Below, in pieces: positions 10,073-18,326 of a stretch of 40,391 nt of DNA. The notes below the pieces were generated by a model. That model was not told the origin of the DNA and made no database searches. It saw only the letters and a program-made list of their open reading frames with translations. The position numbers and the translations under genes were made by a program. Source of the DNA: a virus. Location: positions 1-40,391 of IMG/VR virus record IMGVR_UViG_3300009149_000101. One strand, 5' to 3'. The number at the start of each line of letters is the position of its first letter. The stretch's first letter is position 1.

Positions 10073-10138
10073 GAAAATTGTCAGGCCTCACAGGTTTTTG
10101 GTCTATATCCTTTGTCTTGGTAGGAAGGATTATTAGGA
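10073..10138 (+). promoter_or_regulatory. 66-base gap before the wedge genes; possible weak promoter or leader
   Basis: This is one of only three gaps above 30 bases in the window. It contains TTGTCA (10078-10083) and a TATATC box (10104-10109), but they are 20 bases apart, which is long for a sigma-70 promoter. AGGAAGG at 10122-10128 lies 10 bases before the ATG at 10139 and is the likely ribosome binding site. No convincing terminator hairpin is visible. The segment CTATATCCTTTGT resembles sequence in the 16170-16230 gap. Confidence 0.2.
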
Positions 10139-11317
10139 ATGTCAACAGATTTCCAAATTGCATGGCCATGCCCCCACCTTGCTGTAGAAGAGAGGGTCAT
10201 TTTAGGGGATGACAGAAGGTCATTACCCACTCGCCATCCAATTGCGGGGGCCGGGACTGTAAGGATCCTGGCCAATGATGATCTGTTCATTCCACAGGGG
10301 GGTTATCATGTTCCTGCAACTCTGTATGGTACAGACTCAGGGCCTTATGATTTGGTGGAGAATGAGGATGTTTTTACAATAGAGACTCCTACTGGATCTG
10401 AGACAGTGACATTTTCTGTCACAGGGACTGTCCGTCTTGGTGCAGACCAAGTCATTAAGATCCTTCAGAGAAATGAAATTTCTGTGGTCTCATTTGAGAA
10501 CTATGATGGTCATTTGGTCTTCACAGATGCCAATTCAGTTGGTACGAGTTCTTATGTAGAAGTCAGCGGATCAGCTGCGGCTTCTTTGGGTTTTGGCTCT
10601 GTCCTTTGTACAAATAGTGGAGGCAGTCAAAGAAGAGCAGAGGGCAAGCAAATCTATCCGGGTTGGACCTTGGAGTCTCGGGAGGATACCATTACAAACA
10701 GGTATCCAAAATTCTTGACCCCAATCAGGACAAACCCATATTTCAAATTGACCTACACGATGCCCCCTGAGAGGTGCTCTCGGTGCCGGGGATCTTTGGT
10801 TGAGAATGATTATCGGTTCAACCCGAGTGGGCAAGCCATTCTGATTGAGAAGGAAGATCTCCTTTATCAGGCAGCCTTGAAGATATTGTTGACAGACAAA
10901 GGGTCAAACCCCTACCATCCTTGGTATGGATCAAATATCCGAGAACGGATAGGGGCAAAGGCTTTGTCAGGGGTACAGGTCTCTCTCAGTGAGGACATCC
11001 GAAAAGCTCTTGAGCGTTTTCAAGCTTTGCAGACAGAGCAAGCAAAATATCAATCAGTTTCGTTTAAAGAGCGGATGTATTCTGTGAATTCTGTTGAGGT
11101 GCGTCCTCACCAGTCAGATCCTACAACCTTTTTAATCAGGGTGATTGTGCAAAATGCATCATCAGAACCGATCACGTTGAGTATAGTATACACTGTGCCG
11201 GGGGTAGTTGCTCTAATGGGCTCCAACGGTTTGTCTCTGGGAACCTCTGCCGTAGGACTTTCGAATCGGACAACAGTTTCTAGTTTGCCCCAATCTTCCC
11301 CTTTACTTGAGGGATAG
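10139..11317 (+). CDS. gp25/gpW-like baseplate wedge protein with N-terminal extension and CxxC motif
   Basis: The C-terminal part (about residues 240-357) has the layout of the gp25/gpW/Mu gp46 baseplate wedge family: a helix starting LLYQAALKILLT, then Gly and a YGS segment, then a long helix (SEDIRKALERFQALQTEQAK), then beta strands (FLIRVIVQNASSEP). In contractile tails this protein joins the J-type protein in the wedge. Typical gp25-like proteins are about 100-150 residues; this one is 392. The extra N-terminal part includes a beta domain at about 79-153 (FTIETPTGSETVTF through SAAASLGFG), resembling a repeat often found in phage and flagellar hook-type structural proteins. A CSRC pair follows at 213-216, perhaps a metal site together with Cys11/His13 (WPCPH); that pairing is inference. 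It ends two bases before the J-like gene, which supports the assignment. Confidence 0.82.
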   Translation: MSTDFQIAWPCPHLAVEERVILGDDRRSLPTRHPIAGAGTVRILANDDLFIPQGGYHVPATLYGTDSGPYDLVENEDVFTIETPTGSETVTFSVTGTVRLGADQVIKILQRNEISVVSFENYDGHLVFTDANSVGTSSYVEVSGSAAASLGFGSVLCTNSGGSQRRAEGKQIYPGWTLESREDTITNRYPKFLTPIRTNPYFKLTYTMPPERCSRCRGSLVENDYRFNPSGQAILIEKEDLLYQAALKILLTDKGSNPYHPWYGSNIRERIGAKALSGVQVSLSEDIRKALERFQALQTEQAKYQSVSFKERMYSVNSVEVRPHQSDPTTFLIRVIVQNASSEPITLSIVYTVPGVVALMGSNGLSLGTSAVGLSNRTTVSSLPQSSPLLEG

Positions 11318-11319
11318 TT

Positions 11320-14300
11320 ATGGTTTTGACTCCACAATTTTTGGGTCCTGATGGGGTTTTGAGGGAAAAGTACATCTTTTCCACAGACCTGTCCTCCAGA
11401 TTCTTTACTGGAACTATGGACTCTGACACTGTAGACATGCAGGTTTCAATTCGAGGTGCGGCTTTCAGTTCAAGCCCGAATCTGATTTTGTTTGAAGGTT
11501 CATCTTTCACCATCCCCAACCCTTCTGCTTTTCCTGATGGTTTGCAGTTATTGGCTGGGGATAATGCAATTGAAGTCCGCTCGATTCTGTCCAATGGGAC
11601 AACCACGGCTCCAGGATCCATTCTGGCAAGACTTTCTCTGGACCGAGATGTAAAGGCTGGGGTTCTTCCTCCTTCTGCCATCTCAGTCGAGCGCCAGGAC
11701 TTGACAGTGCAGGTTTCTGTGGATGGGTTGGATGACACCAATGTGGTGGGTTACAACTTCTATGCCTCTGTGTATCCCGGTGGGGGAGTTTCCGGGTATT
11801 CCTTGCTGAATACCGCCATGGTGATTACAGGCTCTTCTGTCGAGAGAGAAAATGCTTCTTTGGGAGAGCTTACTGTTGATGCTGAAGTTGCAGTGGATCA
11901 GGACGACTCCCATGCTGCGGATCCCATGTATCTCCGGGTAATTGGGACACAAGAAGATCGTGATGGGAATGTAATCCAGACAGATTTCAACCAAAGGTTG
12001 GTTATCCCTGAGACTACCTCCAAAATGAAAACTTCCTTTGATGTTGAAGATTTGGAGACTGTGGACAGGTATTCTTTTGTACATGACAGGAGATCCAATC
12101 AAACCTCCTCTACCAACCCAGCAATCCCCAACTCTGCTTTCAATGCAATCCCGAGCACAGACCCTCTGTACTATGTGGTGACTGCTGTTTATCTGATTGA
12201 CAATGTTGAGTATGAGTCTGTTTACTCTCCTGAGGTGACAGCCTCTCCGGTTATCGTGTCCACTTCAATCAATCAGTTGCCTTCAGTCTCTCGCCAGCAA
12301 ATTGTGAGGGACACTACCCTTTCCATTTTCAGATCTCATCCAGATTTGAAGGTGGAGTCGGGCGCAGTTTTGAGAGATACTTTCATCAATCCCTTCTCGA
12401 CAGAAGCGGAGAGGATGAGGTTTATCATTGGGTACATCCAAGCTGCTCAAGCCTTCTCAACTCTCTTGGAGATTGATGACCCGACGAGTTCCGGGGTTTC
12501 TATTTCTGTGGCGCAGTCTGCATACAAACAGGCGCTAAAGCAAGCTTTCTATCTCAGAGCTGACTTGGATGTACAGAATCTGATCAATAACGCTTTTGAC
12601 CATTTGGCTTCCAAGTACAACACGATTCGAAGATCAGGGCAACGAAGTAGGGGTGAGGTTTCCTTCTACACCACAACGAGACCCCAAACCACAAAGACAA
12701 TGTCCTTGGGGTCTCCTGTTTTGGCAGGGGGCATTCGATACAGAACTACTTCTGCGGCAGAAATCACGGCTACTGGGGTGGGCTCTACCTATAACCCAAC
12801 TACAGGACGGTATGTGGCCAGGGCGTTTGTTCAAGCAGAAGACCCAGGTTCTGCTGGGGACGTGGCACGGGGACAGATCAATGTTTTGGAGAACCCTCCT
12901 TCAGGAGTTTCAGTCACCAATGAGAGTGATACCTTTGGCGGCAAGGATGCTGAAAGTAACCTTGAGTTAGCTGTGAGGGCATCGAATGCTATCTCCTCGG
13001 TAGATTCGGGTACTGCTCAAGGGTATGTTCAAACTGTTCAGAACACCTCTGGAGTATTAGAGACCCAGATAGTAGAGGCAGGGGATGACCTGATGCAGAG
13101 GGATTGGAATACCATCCTGCAAGCTCATTTGGGGGGTAAAGTTGATATTTGGGTGAGAGGCGAGAGCCCCGCTACTCTGACAGATAGTTTTGCTTTCTCA
13201 TTTGAGCTTGTTAAAAATGGTCAGTTCGAGCCTGTGGGCCAACTGGCAAACCTCAAGTTCAGAGCGGTTAATGCTGCAATCTCTGATTCAAACCCTCTGA
13301 TTGAAATGTTGGATAATGAGGCATGGGGTTTCCAGTTTGAGGATGCTACAACGGGTCATGTATTTGATCTGACAGATGTGACCCTCATTCCTCCTGATGG
13401 CATTCAACTGTCTACCGCCCACAATGCTCCTCTCAATATTTCAATCACGGATGCATTTAGAGGGTCCTACAGATATCGGACCAGTGACAAACAGATTTTG
13501 TCCAGGCAGCCTGCCAATGCTATCCTTTCAGTACAAGGAGACTCGGACAGGTCTGGGACTTTGGCTTCCTCCCTCTATAAGTTGTTTGCTGGGAGCCCTC
13601 CTCTGATCTTAGGCCGGTCCTCAGAGGCAGGGAACTATTTGCAAATCATTCAGTCAGCAAATGGGACAGATACAATTCCTTCCGGGAACCCAATCACAGT
13701 CACCGGAGAGAATCATGTTCTTACCAGTGACATTGAATACCTGTTGAATTTGGGGATCAATCCGATCACTGTCCGTATTTATAGTGTGGACAGAAGTGTT
13801 GAATATTACGGGCCTTATGCCCCCAATGTGACAGCAGATTTTACCCTGATTGATGAAAGTGGGGAGACTCCATTAGGCTTCCAGTTGACAGCGGCTTCTC
13901 GAATGTCAGAAGGCGAAACTGTGATTGTGGATTACAGTCATGATGAGAACTTTGTTGTAGAGTACACAGCAAATGCTTTGGTGACAGCTGCACAGAATCA
14001 GGTGGAATCCATGAGGCATGTTACAGCAGATGTCCTGGTGAAGGAGGCAGTGGAAGTTGGGGTGGACATCTTTAGCACAATAGTGCTGGAAAAAGGGAAA
14101 AACATTCAAACAGTGGATGGGTCTATCAGGACCGCTCTTTCCAGATTCTTTGGTGCCATGAAAATGGGAATTCCTGTGCGGGAGTCTGATATCATCCATG
14201 AATTGGATGCTGTTGATGGGGTCTCATATGTGGTTGTCCCACTGGCGCACTTGGCTAAAGCAGATGGTTCCCAGGTGGTCAGAGAGGAAGTTGCAACAGA

Positions 14301-14796
14301 TTTGTCTGCGGACTTCACCAAGATCACAGCATGGTCAACAAATACAGTGGACATGTATTTGGTGGAGGATCCCTTGACCTCGGGTACCATAGATGGAGGA
14401 GGGGAGTCCAATGATTCCCGTGGGGTCTTTTTGGATGAGCTTCAGTTCTCAATTTATGATGAAGCCCCAAATTCAAATGGGGTCCCTCTGAAAAATGGGA
14501 GCTATCGAGCTTTTATCATTGGGAATGGTGGGCTGAATATTCCGGGCTACAGTGATGATGCCACATTGGCAGTAGCATATCCATTTGCAACAGCGGCTGA
14601 GATCGAAGACAAAAGGGAAGAGCTGACCCGGCGTAGGGTGATTATGGCTCTCCCAACAGGAGTTCTGCCAAGTAGTGGAGCAGTTACAGTCACTTACGTG
14701 GTTTACGGAGATGATGGGGTTCAGGCAGTAGACCCAGGCCCAGTTGGATATCTGGTTCTAGGGGATCTGGAGTTCACCTATGATGAGGAAGTTTAA
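11320..14796 (+). CDS. Baseplate J-like (T4 gp6 / P2 gpJ / Mu gp47 type) wedge protein, enlarged
   Basis: Two blocks typical of the baseplate J family are visible. Around residues 497-560, a strand is followed by a Gly/Asp turn, DVARGQINVLENPPSGV, SVTNESDTFGGKDAES and a helical VRASNAISSV segment. Around residues 897-990 lies the C-terminal domain, with HVTADVLVKEAVEVGVDIFS, a helix ending ALSRFFGAMKMG, and ESDIIHELDAVDGVSYV. This protein forms the inner ring of the contractile-tail baseplate. J proteins are commonly about 300-660 residues; here there are 1,158. Extra parts include a fibronectin-III-like N-terminal region (GYNFYASVYPGGG near 145; YYVVTAVYLIDNVEYES near 285) and a long beta insertion between the two blocks. 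The gene overlaps the next by one base. The family call is firm; the roles of the extra domains are unknown. Confidence 0.88.
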   Translation: MVLTPQFLGPDGVLREKYIFSTDLSSRFFTGTMDSDTVDMQVSIRGAAFSSSPNLILFEGSSFTIPNPSAFPDGLQLLAGDNAIEVRSILSNGTTTAPGSILARLSLDRDVKAGVLPPSAISVERQDLTVQVSVDGLDDTNVVGYNFYASVYPGGGVSGYSLLNTAMVITGSSVERENASLGELTVDAEVAVDQDDSHAADPMYLRVIGTQEDRDGNVIQTDFNQRLVIPETTSKMKTSFDVEDLETVDRYSFVHDRRSNQTSSTNPAIPNSAFNAIPSTDPLYYVVTAVYLIDNVEYESVYSPEVTASPVIVSTSINQLPSVSRQQIVRDTTLSIFRSHPDLKVESGAVLRDTFINPFSTEAERMRFIIGYIQAAQAFSTLLEIDDPTSSGVSISVAQSAYKQALKQAFYLRADLDVQNLINNAFDHLASKYNTIRRSGQRSRGEVSFYTTTRPQTTKTMSLGSPVLAGGIRYRTTSAAEITATGVGSTYNPTTGRYVARAFVQAEDPGSAGDVARGQINVLENPPSGVSVTNESDTFGGKDAESNLELAVRASNAISSVDSGTAQGYVQTVQNTSGVLETQIVEAGDDLMQRDWNTILQAHLGGKVDIWVRGESPATLTDSFAFSFELVKNGQFEPVGQLANLKFRAVNAAISDSNPLIEMLDNEAWGFQFEDATTGHVFDLTDVTLIPPDGIQLSTAHNAPLNISITDAFRGSYRYRTSDKQILSRQPANAILSVQGDSDRSGTLASSLYKLFAGSPPLILGRSSEAGNYLQIIQSANGTDTIPSGNPITVTGENHVLTSDIEYLLNLGINPITVRIYSVDRSVEYYGPYAPNVTADFTLIDESGETPLGFQLTAASRMSEGETVIVDYSHDENFVVEYTANALVTAAQNQVESMRHVTADVLVKEAVEVGVDIFSTIVLEKGKNIQTVDGSIRTALSRFFGAMKMGIPVRESDIIHELDAVDGVSYVVVPLAHLAKADGSQVVREEVATDLSADFTKITAWSTNTVDMYLVEDPLTSGTIDGGGESNDSRGVFLDELQFSIYDEAPNSNGVPLKNGSYRAFIIGNGGLNIPGYSDDATLAVAYPFATAAEIEDKREELTRRRVIMALPTGVLPSSGAVTVTYVVYGDDGVQAVDPGPVGYLVLGDLEFTYDEEV

Positions 14797-16169
14797 TGGC
14801 AGAAGAGACCAAAGACCTACTGCCTTCCATGGTGGCACAGAACCCAGCCCCCGCTGGGGAGGACAGCCAGGACAGGAAGCAGAAAGTTAGGGATCAAGCA
14901 GACCGGATCATGGAGGTCTTTTATCTGCTATTGCCCTCAAACTATGTGAGCCAAGTGAGGGGTCCTTTCTATTCCATCCAATTTCAAGCGGCGGCTGAAG
15001 TTTTGGCCAATTTCCAAATCACAGCCCAAGAGATTTTTGCAGATGCTTCTTTCTCTTACACTCGAACCGAATACCTCTATCAAATTCTTGGTTCCTTGGT
15101 CTTCCCTGTAGCAAATGAGAAGGGGTGGCCTACCATTGAGGGGGATGTAACCTACCGAACTTTCTTGAGAAACATGATAAATCTCCTTCTCCAAGGAGCC
15201 ACAGCAGAGACAGTTCAGGACGGCATTGAGCTTTTGACAGATGCTACTATCGAGGTGATTGAAAAAGGAGTAGAAGCCAGGAAAACTCCAAATTCAGCAT
15301 GGGGTCCTCAAGACCAATTTGTTTTTGAGATCAATGTCAGTGATACCGGTACAGTTACTTCAAATGGGGTTTTGATTGAGAGCCAAGCTTTCCCTGTGGA
15401 TCCTTTCACCCTCTATGAGAATGTTCGGATTGTTCTGAGAGCACTCAAACCAGCTCACACGTTGTATGATTACCGGCATCTGTTCACAGAGTCCTTTGGG
15501 CCTTTTTTCTCTGCCTCCCTTTCTTGGGATATGGAGAATTATTATTACCAGGATTTCCGGGGGTACTGTGTTGGGGCCAAGAAACTGATAGGAACAACAG
15601 GGGTTACCCTGACAGACCGGACTCTTTTCAGTGATGCTGCTCGGGACTTTTCTTCCCTCTCTCCGGGAGCTATCTTGACAATTCTATCCGGGGTCAACTC
15701 CATCCATGCTGGAGGCACGGAAGGTACTTCAGCATCCACAGATGAAGGATACGTGGGGAGATATCGGGTTGTGGCAGTTCTCTATTTCCCTGTAGGAGAT
15801 GATGCCACTCCGAGAGCCTACACGACAACAAGCGGGCTTTCTGGGACTGCAACAGTGAGTGGGAACACAATTGAGGATTCCAGTCAAAATTGGGCACTGG
15901 CTTTGGAAGGAGAGATCCTGACTTTTTCCAGTGGGCCAAATGCTGGATCCTATCGGTTGAAATTTTTGGAGGGGAATAATGGGGGTCCTGTTGGGTTTGC
16001 TTCAGGGCCTGCTACGAAAGTGGGGATCGCCCCCAGCCTTCTGCGTTTGAGGAGAAGGATGAAATATGCAGCCACCGGGCAGAGTTATGAGGTAACTGTG
16101 GACCGGTTGGGGAAACAAACTACTCGGGAGGTAACTGGGGAAGACGTGACCCTTTACTTTTTAACCTAG
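14796..16169 (+). CDS. gpI-position baseplate/tail protein with two C-terminal beta repeats
   Basis: The ATG overlaps the stop of the J-like gene, with GAGGAA 5 bases upstream. The N-terminal 200 residues are helical: an LLLPSNYVSQ-type start near residue 47, then FQAAAEVLANFQITAQEIFA, then a YRTFLRNMINLLLQGATAET segment. This recalls the layout of tail protein I, which normally follows J and links the wedge to fibres. The C-terminal part (about 265-430) carries two tandem copies of a small beta domain with the pattern 'D.(S)..F/W..L..G..LT..SG.N...' (AARDFSSLSPGAILTILSGV and SSQNWALALEGEILTFSSGP). That is a common motif in phage structural proteins. The I-type assignment rests on gene order and general layout and is moderate. 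An adaptor between wedge and fibre is plausible. Confidence 0.82.
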   Translation: MAEETKDLLPSMVAQNPAPAGEDSQDRKQKVRDQADRIMEVFYLLLPSNYVSQVRGPFYSIQFQAAAEVLANFQITAQEIFADASFSYTRTEYLYQILGSLVFPVANEKGWPTIEGDVTYRTFLRNMINLLLQGATAETVQDGIELLTDATIEVIEKGVEARKTPNSAWGPQDQFVFEINVSDTGTVTSNGVLIESQAFPVDPFTLYENVRIVLRALKPAHTLYDYRHLFTESFGPFFSASLSWDMENYYYQDFRGYCVGAKKLIGTTGVTLTDRTLFSDAARDFSSLSPGAILTILSGVNSIHAGGTEGTSASTDEGYVGRYRVVAVLYFPVGDDATPRAYTTTSGLSGTATVSGNTIEDSSQNWALALEGEILTFSSGPNAGSYRLKFLEGNNGGPVGFASGPATKVGIAPSLLRLRRRMKYAATGQSYEVTVDRLGKQTTREVTGEDVTLYFLT

Positions 16170-16189
16170 CCTATTCAGCCTATAGCTTT

Positions 16190-16205
16190 GTACCTAATGA
16201 GGTAC
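16190..16205 (+). other. Short hairpin over an alternative start site
   Basis: GTACCT (16190-16195) and AGGTAC (16200-16205) are perfect inverted copies separated by AATG. They would form a 6-bp stem with a 4-base loop. The right arm contains the AGGT that would serve the TTG at 16207. The ATG at 16231 has its own GGAG (16219-16222) outside the stem. A regulatory role is possible but unproven, and a 6-bp stem can occur by chance. Confidence 0.3.
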
Positions 16206-16230
16206 CTTGGCTCACGACGGAGATATTGAT

Positions 16231-18315
16231 ATGTCAGCAAGCATCCAAGCACAAGTCTACACCATCCCAGGTGGTTCTCTTATCACAACGGTTGTGGACA
16301 CAAGTTTGAACACAATTGTTAAAGGCAACCAAATTGTTTTGACCTCTGTAGATGAGGGAACCACATACAATTGGGCCTTAAGCTACACCCCTTCCTCTGC
16401 GGATGGGACAGCTTCTACAGCGGCTTTAGACACACCCACAGCTAGGGTTTGCCGGTTTACAGCAGACTGGGATGGGGCTTATTTGCTCAGGCTCGTTATT
16501 GATGCCGGTTTGGTTACCGAGGACACCATCTATGTGAGGATGAGGATCCTATCCCGTTTCGGTCAAATGCAACTGATTTCTGCGGGGGAGAGAAGAGACG
16601 CTGAAGGAATCATTCCCATTGACACACCAAACACAGGCTGGGCGGATTTCCAGAACCTAAATGTTCAAAGATTGCTGGCGTTTACTCGCAGGGTTTCCAC
16701 AAGTGGCCGGGTGCTGTATGTGGATGCAAACAGAGGCCGGGATAATTCTGAGGATCAAAATGATGCTACCAATATGGTTAGTTTCCCAGGTCCCGATCCT
16801 TTAGCGAGGGAAGAGACTGGGATTGAGGCATCTGCTGTTGGTTTCGGGGATTTTTACTCCATCAATGATGCCATCACTTATGCAGCTGCGGCAGCGTCCC
16901 GTGGAGAGGCAGCCACAAGTCTAGCAGATCCTTATTGGATTGTTTTGCGCCCTGGGTTGTATGAGGAAAACCTTGTACTCCAGCCATATATCCATTTGGT
17001 TTCAGATGAGACCTCCTCTGAAAGCCTTTGGTTTACTTCTTTACCAGATGCTATCCAAGCTGTGTTGAGAACCACTGGGGCTATCATTAAAACTAACTCT
17101 ATAGATCCCGCCACAGCATTCCATCAATTGGTTTCTACTGGGGTCACCCCTACAGTAATGCCCTCAGTAATCTTGGAAGGAATCTCACTAGAAAACACAG
17201 TGGTTTCGACCAACCCAACTTTGTTGGTTGACGGTGCCGCATTGGTGTTGATGAACTCCACTGTTTTCCAAACTGCTACAGGAGCTTCTCAGGGACCAGC
17301 AATCAAAGTGGATTCTCTTGGGGGCGTTCTAATTGTGGATGGCTCTGGGGTGGGTCGTGCCCCCACGGGAGATGGGGAACGCTATGCAATTGAAGTAGAT
17401 GGCCCCTCTCAGGCCGTTATCCAAAGGAATTCCAGTGTTGCAGGTGATGCTGGGATTCTAATGAACCCAAATCTAGTGAGTGGCCCCCCAGCTCCAAGCT
17501 TGCTCATTGAAGAGTCCACAATCACAGGGTCTTTTGGCTATGCTTTAAGAGGATTCCCAGGTTCCTTGTCTATCAGGAAATCCAGGGTTTTAGGAAACCA
17601 GGATGGGGCATCCATCGATCCAAATGTCTCTTTTTTGATGGATGACAATGGTGCTTCTATCGGAGGGGGGTCCGTTTCTTTTAATACAACTTGGACTCTT
17701 TCCAATTGCCAGTGTGGCACTGAGATGCAGTTTGACCCAGGGCTTACAACGGGGACAACAGAGCTGAATCTGCACAATGTTCAGTATGATACCCTGACTT
17801 TCGTGAATGCTCCGACAGAGGTTCCTGATAGCATCAACTCGGATGCTCATGCCTATTCAATGTTTTACAATAACTTCAATGAGAGCCCTCTAAATCCTGG
17901 GGCAGGGTATGTTGTACCTCTCGCATATAGACTCGGAGATCAGAATATCCAAGATGCTTTGGATGAGCTAGCAAATAGAGGATCAGCGGTGGCCCCCACA
18001 TATACACAAGCAACAGTCCAAAATGGGATTGCTGCACCAAATGTGACAGTGACCACACAACAAATTGTGGGCATTACTATGGTCCCAGCAGCAATTCCAA
18101 TTGGAGTAACCACAGTCAATTTACCTGCGACCACGTCAACAGTAGGAAGACAAGTTACAGTCAAGGATGAGTCGGGTACTATAGCTGGTGTTGGGGGGAT
18201 TGATATTCAAGTCTCAGGAGGCGGAAATATTGATGGTGGCGCAGTCGTTAATCTTGGAAACTGGGGCTCCGGGACTTTCTACCTTGGAGCTGACACAGAG
18301 TGGCATGCGATTTGA
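16231..18315 (+). CDS. Tail fibre with PKD-like N-terminus, beta-helix and fibre-tip sequence
   Basis: The protein has 694 residues from the ATG at 16231, chosen because GGAG lies 8 bases upstream. An in-frame TTG at 16207 would add eight residues but has a poorer, hairpin-buried site. Residues about 10-100 look like a PKD/Ig-like domain (VLTSVDEGTTYNWALSYTP, then RFTADWDGAYLLRLVIDAG). From residue 163, YVDANRGRDNSED, DAITYAA and WIVLRPGLYEENLVLQPYI match the opening of pectate-lyase-like right-handed beta-helices, and beta-helix-like sequence continues to about 540. IQDALDELA near 573 is a linker motif common in fibres. The end, VTVKDESGTIAGVGGIDIQV then GNIDGGAVVN and W-H-A-I, matches a widespread tail-fibre tip pattern. 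Its role is probably receptor or surface-glycan recognition. No catalytic residues were identified. Confidence 0.88.
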   Translation: MSASIQAQVYTIPGGSLITTVVDTSLNTIVKGNQIVLTSVDEGTTYNWALSYTPSSADGTASTAALDTPTARVCRFTADWDGAYLLRLVIDAGLVTEDTIYVRMRILSRFGQMQLISAGERRDAEGIIPIDTPNTGWADFQNLNVQRLLAFTRRVSTSGRVLYVDANRGRDNSEDQNDATNMVSFPGPDPLAREETGIEASAVGFGDFYSINDAITYAAAAASRGEAATSLADPYWIVLRPGLYEENLVLQPYIHLVSDETSSESLWFTSLPDAIQAVLRTTGAIIKTNSIDPATAFHQLVSTGVTPTVMPSVILEGISLENTVVSTNPTLLVDGAALVLMNSTVFQTATGASQGPAIKVDSLGGVLIVDGSGVGRAPTGDGERYAIEVDGPSQAVIQRNSSVAGDAGILMNPNLVSGPPAPSLLIEESTITGSFGYALRGFPGSLSIRKSRVLGNQDGASIDPNVSFLMDDNGASIGGGSVSFNTTWTLSNCQCGTEMQFDPGLTTGTTELNLHNVQYDTLTFVNAPTEVPDSINSDAHAYSMFYNNFNESPLNPGAGYVVPLAYRLGDQNIQDALDELANRGSAVAPTYTQATVQNGIAAPNVTVTTQQIVGITMVPAAIPIGVTTVNLPATTSTVGRQVTVKDESGTIAGVGGIDIQVSGGGNIDGGAVVNLGNWGSGTFYLGADTEWHAI

Positions 18316-18326
18316 CATAAAAAGTG

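Noticed and set aside
10078-10109. Sigma-70 promoter TTGTCA...TATATC
   Set aside because: The spacing of 20 bases is too long and the -10 match is partial, so it is not called as a firm promoter.
16207-16230. TTG start for the beta-helix fibre
   Set aside because: Its ribosome binding site is only three bases away and buried in a small hairpin, while the ATG at 16231 has GGAG at good spacing. It is kept as an alternative only.
16711-17850. Pectate lyase or glycan-degrading enzyme
   Set aside because: The fold signature is beta-helix, but no catalytic residues could be identified. Structural fibre use is the safer call.
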